DNA of 64,000 nucleotides from NCBI GenBank assembly GCA_018335695.1, contig JAGXRV010000074.1, positions 25,658 through 89,657 on the forward strand, in the 5' to 3' direction. Each line of letters starts with the position of its first letter. Position 1 is the stretch's first letter. The position numbers and the translations under genes are program-made. Under the pieces are notes generated by a model that saw nothing but the letters and a program-made list of their open reading frames with translations, had not been told where the DNA came from and searched no databases. This stretch comes from Clostridium sp. GTDB lineage: Bacteria; Bacillota; Dethiobacteria; Dethiobacterales; Dethiobacteraceae. Below are positions 42,908 to 49,418 of the stretch, piece after piece.

Positions 42908-43924
42908 TTGGTGTCTAAAAAACAGTTGTTAGTTGGGCTATCGCTCGTTGCTATGTTGATTTTTTTTAGCGGTTGTCCATTTCGCCGTCAACCTGAATTG
43001 ACGCCTGCACCCTTTGGGCAACCTAAAGCAGAGCAACAGCGGAAGGCATCTTTGCCTGCCATTCCCGCAGAGATAAGCCAAGGAGCTAATCAGGAACCAA
43101 AGCTGCGTGTATTTATTGCAGAGCGCAATCAAATCCGTACTATGAACATGGAGGAATATCTGCAGGGTGTGGTAGCTGCTGAAATGGATCCTGATTGGCC
43201 GGTAGAAGCGCTGGCAGCTCAGGCAATTATTGCTCGTACCTTTACATTGCATAAAATTGAGGAGTTTGGTGGTGTTCCGCAGCGTAATGCTCACGCTTCG
43301 ACTGATATTAAAGAGTTTCAAGCCTATGATGCTGCCCGAATAAACGAAAATGTACGGGCGGCTGTCGAAAAAACAAGGGGGCAGGTGCTTGTTCATAACA
43401 ATCGCTATATCCGAGCTTGGTTTCATGCCTATGCCGGACCGAGGACTGCATTGGCAAGGGAAGGGTTGGGTTTTAAGGGACCGAATCCGCCATATATCCA
43501 GATAGTCGATAGTATGGCAGGAGCTGTGATTCCCCAAGAAGAAAAAAATTTTACCGCCAGTTTTCCTCTCTACCGTATTCGCACTGCAACAAGGCAGATT
43601 GTCGGGCGGGATCCAGGCAGGGTTACTAAGGTGGAAATCGCCCAAAAAGGACCGTCCGGTCGTGTAACCCGTTTTAGAGTCAATGACCTGGAAGTCTCCG
43701 CACCGGAACTTCGCTTAGCATTAGGCAGTACAGTAATGCGTTCTACTTTTATTAACCGCCTGAAGATTGAGGGCAACAACTTGGTGATGTCAGGCACCGG
43801 TTATGGGCATGGTGTGGGTATGTGCCAGTGGGGTGCCAAAGGACTTGCCGAGAAAGGCAGCAGCGCCGCAGAAATCGCTAAATATTATTACAGAAATGTT
43901 GAAATAGTCAGAATGTGGGAATAA
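42908..43924 (+). CDS. SpoIID/LytB-domain lipoprotein
   Basis: Cell-wall protein of the SpoIID family; SpoIID is a lytic transglycosylase that thins septal peptidoglycan during engulfment. A lipoprotein signal (LLVGLSLVAMLIFFSGC) starts the protein. The catalytic region contains MNMEEYLQGVVAAEMDPDWP with the conserved Glu, ALAAQAIIARTFTLHK, and the C-terminal SGTGYGHGVGMCQWGAKGLAEKG. The product is 338 residues. The start is TTG 42908 behind AAGGAGG (42893-42899). It is outside the usual spoIID position (near murAA), so it may be a paralogue such as LytB or a second SpoIID. Confidence 0.9.
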   Translation: MVSKKQLLVGLSLVAMLIFFSGCPFRRQPELTPAPFGQPKAEQQRKASLPAIPAEISQGANQEPKLRVFIAERNQIRTMNMEEYLQGVVAAEMDPDWPVEALAAQAIIARTFTLHKIEEFGGVPQRNAHASTDIKEFQAYDAARINENVRAAVEKTRGQVLVHNNRYIRAWFHAYAGPRTALAREGLGFKGPNPPYIQIVDSMAGAVIPQEEKNFTASFPLYRIRTATRQIVGRDPGRVTKVEIAQKGPSGRVTRFRVNDLEVSAPELRLALGSTVMRSTFINRLKIEGNNLVMSGTGYGHGVGMCQWGAKGLAEKGSSAAEIAKYYYRNVEIVRMWE

Positions 43925-43939
43925 GCAGCAAAGCTGATT

Positions 43940-43979
43940 AATAACGAGGCGGCGCGGGAGGGCGCTGCCTCGTTATTTT
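43940..43979 (+). terminator. Terminator after the SpoIID-like gene
   Basis: A 16-bp stem (43940-43955 with 43962-43977, one G-T pair), loop GGGAGG, then TTT. Confidence 0.88.
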
Positions 43980-44136
43980 AGCATAGGAAATTATATCTTT
44001 CAGGGAAGCTACGATCCTATGCTTGGGGGTTTGTAAGGGGGTGTGCCCCCTTACTCTTGCGGGGTGCTCAGGGCTGGCAGCCCCTAGCGGATAAAAAAGA
44101 CGCGTCAGTTGATAGAAAACGCGAAGCGTCTTTTTT
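43979..44136. repeat. Mosaic repeat locus R2: multi-hairpin unit plus T-tract hairpin, upstream of yabP
   Basis: GCATAGGA (43981-43988) pairs with TCCTATGC (44015-44022) and encloses GGAAATTATATC. GTAAGGGGgtgtgCCCCCTTAC (about 44033-44053) is a second hairpin, GGCTGGCAGCC a third. AAAAAAGACGC (44093-44103)/GCGTCTTTTTT (44126-44136) is the last. Almost the same sequence lies at 59189-59366. It ends 74 bases before yabP. No gene is supported here. Confidence 0.85.
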
Positions 44137-44209
44137 ATGGTCTAATATTCTGTTCAATTCATAGTTATGGAATAAAGGCTGTTAAGTGCGCAAGAAGGAG
44201 GAGAGGAAA

Positions 44210-44500
44210 TTGGAGCACAACTATCAAAAGAACTCAATCCTGCATAGGCTAATTATTCAAAACAGGGAGAGCATGGATGTGACAGGAGTATTGCATGTGG
44301 ACAGCTTTGATGATGAGGAAGTAATTTTAGAGACAGAACAAGGAATTTTGGCTGTCCGTGGTGAGGAGCTGCATATCAAGCAGTTGAACTTAGAAAAAGG
44401 AGAACTGGCTATTGAAGGCTTGATCCTGGAGTTGGCTTACTCTGATGATAAGCGCTTCCGTGACCGCGGCAAAGGCCTCTTTGAGCGGCTTTTTAAGTAA
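44210..44500 (+). CDS. yabP: Sporulation protein YabP
   Basis: Small sporulation protein, 96 residues, of the YabP/YqfC family. Family pattern: LIIQNRESMDVTGVLHVDSFDDEEVILET, then LAVRGEELHIKQLNLEKGELAIEG. In Bacillus it is required for sporulation under sigma-E, with no defined biochemistry. TTG 44210 is chosen because AAGGAGGAGAGG lies just upstream; a GTG at 44186 has no ribosome site. It is 15 bases from yabQ. The mosaic repeat R2 lies directly upstream, and no sigma-E promoter is clear to me. Confidence 0.9.
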   Translation: MEHNYQKNSILHRLIIQNRESMDVTGVLHVDSFDDEEVILETEQGILAVRGEELHIKQLNLEKGELAIEGLILELAYSDDKRFRDRGKGLFERLFK

Positions 44501-44514
44501 ACGGAGGGAAGCAG

Positions 44515-44946
44515 GTGCAGGACAGTTTTATTAGCGAGCAGTTGCAAACGTTTGTGTTGACTGTAGGGCTAGGCATTCTAATAGGGATAATTTACGATTT
44601 TATGATGACAGGCAGGAAATTTATCAGGCTTTCCCGAGGCGCTCATTTTTTTGTCGACCTCCTGTTTTGCTTGACAATGACACTGCTTGTTTTCATTGCC
44701 TTGTTAGTCAACAACTGGGGTGAAGTCCGAGCATATGTGTTCATCGGGTTAGGTGGCGGAATCCTTATTTACATGCTTCTCTTTAGCAGACATGTTTCAA
44801 GGCTGCTGCTAAAAACTTTCTCCCTGCTTATTGTTTTCGTTTCGAGTCTTATCCGTCCCTTTTTGATGATCTACAGAAAAATCAGTTTATTATTAGCTCG
44901 GATAAAAAAAAAGACAAGAGATATTTTCAAGGAAAAGAAGGAATAG
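44515..44946 (+). CDS. yabQ: Spore cortex membrane protein YabQ
   Basis: Membrane protein of the outer forespore membrane needed for cortex formation in Bacillus. About four hydrophobic helices (LQTFVLTVGLGILIGIIY, FFVDLLFCLTMTLLVFIALL, VFIGLGGGILIYMLLF, TFSLLIVFVSSLI), then a Lys-rich tail (RIKKKTRDIFKEKKE). The start is GTG 44515 after GGAGGGAAG. The 143-residue length and place between yabP and divIC match the family. Confidence 0.9.
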   Translation: MQDSFISEQLQTFVLTVGLGILIGIIYDFMMTGRKFIRLSRGAHFFVDLLFCLTMTLLVFIALLVNNWGEVRAYVFIGLGGGILIYMLLFSRHVSRLLLKTFSLLIVFVSSLIRPFLMIYRKISLLLARIKKKTRDIFKEKKE

Positions 44947-45000
44947 CATGTCCAGGGCGCGAATGAAATTTTATAGGCTAGTGATAAAAGGGGCATGCGG

Positions 45001-45333
45001 ATGAAAGCAAAACAGGTTATTCAAAACAAGAAACTAGCTTATTTGCCGGGGGCGAGGCAACGTTCAAGCGCCGGAAATAAGTTTTCAAAAGGATTAATTG
45101 CTCTTTTAATCCTTTATTTTGTCTTCATGTTTATCACGCAATCGTTTAGGCTTCTGCAAATGCGTCGCACATTGTCTTCAATTGAAGAGGAAATTCAGGT
45201 AGTGCGTTTGCAAAACGAGGAAATGCAGAGACAGATCGAACAGCTTCACTCGCCGGCTTATCTGGAGAAAATGGCTCGCGAAGAACTTGGCATGGTTCGC
45301 TCCGGAGAATTATTGTTTCTTTTTCGCGAATAG
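45001..45333 (+). CDS. divIC: Septum formation initiator DivIC
   Basis: FtsB/DivIC-type bitopic cell-division protein, 110 residues. A basic cytoplasmic tail (residues 1-35) precedes one membrane helix (LIALLILYFVFMFIT) and a coiled coil (LLQMRRTLSSIEEEIQVVRLQNEEMQ within about 55-90). The LHSPAYLEKMAREELGMVRSGE segment is the family hallmark. ATG 45001 is preferred over ATG 44995, because AAGGGG at 44988-44993 is better spaced. It works with FtsL and DivIB. Position between yabQ and yabR is conserved. Confidence 0.92.
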   Translation: MKAKQVIQNKKLAYLPGARQRSSAGNKFSKGLIALLILYFVFMFITQSFRLLQMRRTLSSIEEEIQVVRLQNEEMQRQIEQLHSPAYLEKMAREELGMVRSGELLFLFRE

Positions 45334-45365
45334 GACAACCTATAATCGGCTAATCGCTCTCTTTC

Positions 45366-45393
45366 TTGACAAACTGCCGAAACAGAATATAAT
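45366..45393 (+). promoter_or_regulatory. Sigma-A type promoter of the S1-domain gene
   Basis: Consensus TTGACA (45366-45371) and TATAAT (45388-45393), 16-base spacer, directly after divIC. Confidence 0.7.
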
Positions 45394-45430
45394 TATGGTA
45401 GATAGTACAACAAGGGGGAATTGTGTTCGT

Positions 45431-45823
45431 ATGTCTTTAGTGGTAGGCGCCATTGTGGAAGGGGTGGTGACAGGCATTACTCACTTCGGGGCTTTTGTTC
45501 AGTTGTCGAATGGAGAAACCGGCCTGGTGCACATTTCCGAGGTGGCGGATTCTTATGTAAAAGATATTAATGAGCATTTGCAGAAAAAGGATAAAGTCAA
45601 GGTAAAAATCCTTTCTGTGGATGGTAACGGCAAGATTGGCCTTTCTATTAAACAGGCAAACAGCAGTGGGGGGCGTGGCTCCCAAAGTAAGGCTTCCCGA
45701 ATGTCTTTTGAGGATAAGCTAAATAAGTTTTTAAAAGACAGCGATGAGCGGTTGCTTGATTTAAAACGCAACACCGAATCAAAAAGGGGCGGAAAAGGTT
45801 CATCGTTCCGTGCCAATATGTAA
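45431..45823 (+). CDS. yabR: S1 RNA-binding domain protein YabR
   Basis: General stress/ribosome-associated S1-domain protein, 130 residues. The S1 OB-fold spans residues 1-75 (VGAIVEGVVTGITHFGAFVQL, GLVHISEVADSYVKDINEHL, KVKILSVDGNGKIGLSIKQA). A Ser/Gly/Lys-rich tail follows. ATG 45431 gives the family N-terminus although the AGGGGGA site is 12 bases away; the frame open from 45287 lies in divIC. It matches Bacillus YabR closely in size and order. Confidence 0.92.
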   Translation: MSLVVGAIVEGVVTGITHFGAFVQLSNGETGLVHISEVADSYVKDINEHLQKKDKVKVKILSVDGNGKIGLSIKQANSSGGRGSQSKASRMSFEDKLNKFLKDSDERLLDLKRNTESKRGGKGSSFRANM

Positions 45824-45836
45824 ATGGGACTAGCTT

Positions 45837-46736
45837 GTGATTGGGACAGTCATTGACATCGGTACTAATTCGGTGCGGTTGCTTGCAGCCGTTAGAAAAG
45901 GTGATACATTTTTCCCTTTGGCTCGCCGGTTGGTGACGACTCGTCTAGGGGCGGGTCTTTTGTCAACCGGATTTTTGTCGACAGAGGGAAAAAAGAGGAC
46001 ATTAGAGGCAATCAGACTGTTTATGGCGATTGCCAAAAGTCTGGCAACAGAAAAAATGATAATTGTTGGCACCAGCGCCATGCGGGAAGCGCAGGATGGT
46101 GCCATTTTTGCTGAGCAGATACAAAATGAATTTGGGGTTACTGTGAACATTTTGCCGCATGAGATTGAGGCAGTCTACAGTTATACCGGCGCAACGCTAA
46201 GTTTGTCATCAGTGACAGACGCCGTTGTTTTTGATTTGGGCGGCGGTTCCTGTGAAATTATCTGGAGTCAAGCTGATCGGCTTGTGTCGTGCAGTCAAAA
46301 GATAGGCGCTGTTTATCTTAGTGAACTTTTTTTTGCCCATGACCCTCCCAAAGCTGCGGAAGTGGAGGCAGCACAGTCATTTATCAGGCAACAGCTTGCC
46401 GGATGTTGTTTGCCGTCTAAACCACTCGTCGGTGTGGGTGGGACTGTAACAAGTTTAGCCGCGATGGCGATGGAAATGAGAGAATATGTTGTTGAGCGAG
46501 TGCATGGCTATAACTTGTCACGGTTAACAGTGCGTCGCCTGTTGGCAGCTATGCTTAGCTTGCCATGTGCGGAACTTGCACGATTGCCCGGTGTTCAACA
46601 GGAGCGGGCGGTTATTTTGCCTGCCGGTACTCTCGTGGTCGATTTAATATTAGCAATGAGCGGTCAATCATCATTGCTTGTTTCCGAGGGAGATATTTTG
46701 CTTGGCAGTCTTTATCACCTTAGCGAAGAAGCATAA
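45837..46736 (+). CDS. ppx: Exopolyphosphatase / Ppx-GppA family phosphatase
   Basis: ASKHA-fold phosphatase that breaks down polyphosphate or pppGpp. MIGTVIDIGTNSVRLLAAV is the first phosphate loop, MIIVGTSAMREAQDG the second, and VVFDLGGGSCEIIW the third. VGVGGTVTSLAAMAMEM is the adenosine-type motif. At 299 residues it is the short single-module form. The start is GTG 45837, with only a weak ribosome site, 14 bases after yabR; possible coupling. It is convergent with a minus-strand transporter gene, overlapping by 17 bases. Confidence 0.93.
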   Translation: MIGTVIDIGTNSVRLLAAVRKGDTFFPLARRLVTTRLGAGLLSTGFLSTEGKKRTLEAIRLFMAIAKSLATEKMIIVGTSAMREAQDGAIFAEQIQNEFGVTVNILPHEIEAVYSYTGATLSLSSVTDAVVFDLGGGSCEIIWSQADRLVSCSQKIGAVYLSELFFAHDPPKAAEVEAAQSFIRQQLAGCCLPSKPLVGVGGTVTSLAAMAMEMREYVVERVHGYNLSRLTVRRLLAAMLSLPCAELARLPGVQQERAVILPAGTLVVDLILAMSGQSSLLVSEGDILLGSLYHLSEEA

Positions 46737-47160
46737 GTTTGGCGCCCAGCGCGAGTAACGCCAATCCCGCTACTTTAGGCCAGGTAAAAGGTATTTTCTC
46801 CAGTCCGAAAAAGCCGAAGTGGTCAATCAATACTGCTGTCCCTACTTGCCCGACGATAATAGCAGTAGTCGCTGTGGCAACGCCCAAGCGGGAAATACTG
46901 GCGACTACTGCATAAAGGATAATCACCCCAATAGAGCCTCCCAAATAAAGATACCAGGGGACTTCTTGGTATCTGCTCAAATTTCCTTTTCCCAGCCGAA
47001 GCAGGAAGAGCGGAATAAGTACTGTAGCCAGTCCTACCAATTGGACGATAAATGTAGATTCCAGTAAGCCGATAATTTTGCCAAGGCCAGTGTTTATGGA
47101 TCCTTGTATGGCCATAAAGACACCGGCAATAAATGCCAGTAAAAGAGCAAAGAGGGACAA
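46720..47160 (-). CDS. YdcZ/DUF606-type small DMT transporter
   Basis: Integral membrane protein of 146 residues with about five helices, one half-unit of the DMT fold. FALLLAFIAGVFMAIQGSINTGLGK and TTAIIVGQVGTAVLIDHFGFFG are typical of the DUF606 (YdcZ) group. Proteins of this type often come as tandem pairs; only one is present. The substrate is unknown. The start is TTG at 47160 on the minus strand behind AAAGGA. The stop lies within the last codons of ppx. Confidence 0.85.
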   Translation of the reverse strand: MSLFALLLAFIAGVFMAIQGSINTGLGKIIGLLESTFIVQLVGLATVLIPLFLLRLGKGNLSRYQEVPWYLYLGGSIGVIILYAVVASISRLGVATATTAIIVGQVGTAVLIDHFGFFGLEKIPFTWPKVAGLALLALGAKLMLLR

Positions 47161-47207
47161 TGTACCGCATCCTTTCTTAAACGATTCATCTATATTCTGT
47201 GCTAAGC

Positions 47208-47255
47208 GAGGCTGTCTATGCGGAAAAGATTTTTCTGCATAGACAGCCTCTTTTT
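47208..47255 (+). terminator. Long perfect hairpin with T tract in front of feoB
   Basis: GAGGCTGTCTATGC (47208-47221) plus GGAAAA pairs with TTTTCT plus GCATAGACAGCCTC (to 47250) around GAT; the stem is about 20 bp with one G-T. TTTTT follows. It lies upstream of feoB's start and is oriented to stop rightward transcripts. Confidence 0.75.
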
Positions 47256-47315
47256 CTGCATATCTATCTGAGGAGGCTTGGTGGACGCTTGTTCATGCAG
47301 AGAGGCGGGATTTCA

Positions 47316-49067
47316 GTGAAAGCAGTTGTGCTGGTAGGGAATCCCAATGTGGGCAAAAGTGTTTTATTCTGTCAGTTAACCGGAAACTATGCGACAGTTT
47401 CCAATTATCCGGGAACTACCGTGGAAGTATCTCACGGCATAAGCTACATAGAGGGTAAGCAGGTTAGAGTGTATGATAGCCCCGGTATATACAGTCTATT
47501 ACCTTTAACGGCAGAAGAAGCAATTACAAGAAAATTGTTGCTGGAGAAAAAGCCGGCTGTAGTAGTTCATGTGGTAGATGCTAAAAATTTGCCACGCATG
47601 CTGCCGTTGACATTGGAACTACAAGCTTGCGGCTTTCATGTTATTTTGGTGCTGAATATGTTGGACGAAGCTAAAAGGCTGGGCGTGCATATAAAGCGTC
47701 GGGAATTAGCTTCAAGGCTCGGTATTGCAGTAGTTGAGGCGGCGTTTGTCCATGGGTGGGGTGTCGATGTCCTCAGACGCCAAATCGCAAAGCAATTAAA
47801 CAGCAGTTCAATAGCTCGTCCACTCTGCCGGTCGGCAACATTTCAAGAAGAAGAGCAGAAATTTATGGCTTCTGCCTTGCAACGCAGGCAAACGGCAGAT
47901 AAAATTCTGGAGGGAATTTATAGCAGCGGCGATTTGCAGCGAGAGACTTGGTTGGATAGGCTCACATTGCATCCTTTTGCAGGCTTACTGTTTAGTATGG
48001 CTGTAATCTATGGCGTATTCTATTTGTTTGTGGGACGCTTTGGCGCCGGGACCCTGGTAGACTTGTTTGAAGGAGTTCTCTTTGCTGAAATCATTATTCC
48101 CCGGCTTACAGCCTGGATTGCTTATCTCCCTTGGCTGTCGGTACGCGAGCTGCTGGCAGGCGATTTTGGTATTCTTACTATGGGGTTTAGTTATGCTTTT
48201 GGCATTATCATGCCGATGGTAGGAACATTCTTTTTCGCTTTTGCCTTCCTGGAAGATAGCGGCTATCTGCCGCGCCTTGCGTATTGGGCTGACGGGCTGC
48301 TGAAAAAAATCGGTCTGAACGGGCGTGCGATTATTCCGCTCACCCTAGGGTTTGGTTGCGGCACAATGGCTGTGGTTGCAACAAGGACGTTGGAGTGTAA
48401 GCGTGAACGGATTGCCGCCACTTTTTTGCTGGCTTTGGCAATTCCCTGTTCGGCACAGTTAGGGCTATTGCTGGCAATATTAAGCGGTGCTCCATTGCTT
48501 CTCTTGATTTGGTGTTTAGTTGTCTTCTTTGTCTTTATTGTCGCCGGTTCACTGCTTAATATCCTGCTTCCCGGCGAGCGGGCAGCATTTTTTATGGAGT
48601 TGCCGCCATTGCGGACGCCTAGGCCGAGGGCTGTTTTAACAAAAAGCATCGCCCGCATGCGCTCGTATTTTATGGAAATTGTTCCGGTCTTTGTATTGAT
48701 TAGTCTACTGCTCTGGTTATTAACCGAGACCGGGTTGCTTGACAGCTTAGTCGCAGTTCTGGTGCCGCCGGTTGGCTTGCTGGGGCTGCCGCCGGAAGTG
48801 TCACTTGTTTTCCTCTACGGGTTTTTTCGTCGTGATTACGGAGCGGCCGGTCTATATGTTCTTTACCGCAGCGAGAGTTTAAGCGGCGAGCAAATGTTGG
48901 TGGCGGCTGTTGCTTTGACACTTTTTTTGCCTTGTTTAGCGCAGTTGACTATGATCGTGAGGGAGCGTGGTGTGCCGATGGCAGCGGCAATTGTCCTTCT
49001 GGTGACTATGACAGCATATGCCACAGCCCTCTTGCTGCGGTTGGCTCTCGCCTTGCCGGCGTGGTAA
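47316..49067 (+). CDS. feoB: Ferrous iron transporter FeoB
   Basis: GTP-dependent Fe(II) import protein, 583 residues. The G domain has GNPNVGKSVLFCQLTG (G1), YPGTTVE (G2), DSPGIYSLLPL (G3) and LNMLDEAKRLG (G4). The membrane part starts near residue 215 and includes the gate motif TLGFGCGTMAVVATRTLECKR within it. It ends with a YGFFRRDYGAAGLYVL motif near residue 500. GTG 47316 follows AGAGGCGGG; the frame opens at 47199, but the N-terminal extension would run across the hairpin. It is followed by feoA, the reverse of the common feoA-feoB order. Iron control (Fur) is likely but I see no clear Fur box. Confidence 0.93.
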   Translation: MKAVVLVGNPNVGKSVLFCQLTGNYATVSNYPGTTVEVSHGISYIEGKQVRVYDSPGIYSLLPLTAEEAITRKLLLEKKPAVVVHVVDAKNLPRMLPLTLELQACGFHVILVLNMLDEAKRLGVHIKRRELASRLGIAVVEAAFVHGWGVDVLRRQIAKQLNSSSIARPLCRSATFQEEEQKFMASALQRRQTADKILEGIYSSGDLQRETWLDRLTLHPFAGLLFSMAVIYGVFYLFVGRFGAGTLVDLFEGVLFAEIIIPRLTAWIAYLPWLSVRELLAGDFGILTMGFSYAFGIIMPMVGTFFFAFAFLEDSGYLPRLAYWADGLLKKIGLNGRAIIPLTLGFGCGTMAVVATRTLECKRERIAATFLLALAIPCSAQLGLLLAILSGAPLLLLIWCLVVFFVFIVAGSLLNILLPGERAAFFMELPPLRTPRPRAVLTKSIARMRSYFMEIVPVFVLISLLLWLLTETGLLDSLVAVLVPPVGLLGLPPEVSLVFLYGFFRRDYGAAGLYVLYRSESLSGEQMLVAAVALTLFLPCLAQLTMIVRERGVPMAAAIVLLVTMTAYATALLLRLALALPAW

Positions 49068-49080
49068 AGGAGGTGGGGTG

Positions 49081-49314
49081 ATGCAAAATATAGTCTCACT
49101 TGACGGCTGCCCCGCCGGCGAGACAGGCAAAATTGTCTCGTTAGTTACCGGAAATTATGCAATCCTGCGAAAATTGCTGAGCATGGGACTTGTTCCGGGG
49201 GTGCAAATCCGGGTTATTCGTTGTCGACCCAGCTTCCTCTTGCAGGTTGGTCATAGCAAAGTGGCTCTTGATCAGAGTCTGGCGAAACAAATTATGTTGG
49301 CAATAAATGACTGA
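49081..49314 (+). CDS. feoA: FeoA-domain protein
   Basis: SH3-like cytoplasmic partner of FeoB, 77 residues. CPAGETGKIVSLVTGN and LLSMGLVPGVQIRVIRC are typical, with the final LLQVGHSKVALDQSLAKQIM. ATG 49081 follows AAAGGAGGTGGGG, 13 bases after feoB, so the pair is one operon. Downstream lies the spoIIE promoter region. Confidence 0.93.
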   Translation: MQNIVSLDGCPAGETGKIVSLVTGNYAILRKLLSMGLVPGVQIRVIRCRPSFLLQVGHSKVALDQSLAKQIMLAIND

Positions 49315-49317
49315 TAA

Positions 49318-49385
49318 TTTGTCGAAATATTTTTCTATTCAACTGCGCTGCTCTGACAAATTCCTAAGCTTATCCGCCTTATAAT
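49318..49385 (+). promoter_or_regulatory. spoIIE promoter with 21-bp spacing and Spo0A boxes
   Basis: TTTGTCGAA at 49318-49326 is a perfect Spo0A box. TCTGACAAA at 49352-49360 is a one-mismatch Spo0A box on the minus strand and overlaps the -35 element CTGACA (49353-49358). TATAAT lies at 49380-49385, so the spacer is 21 bases. Bacillus spoIIE and spoIIG use sigma-A with such long spacers and Spo0A-P (known). Confidence 0.75.
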
Positions 49386-49418
49386 ATGGAGAAGGCGGAA
49401 GATGAAGGGGGATTTTCA

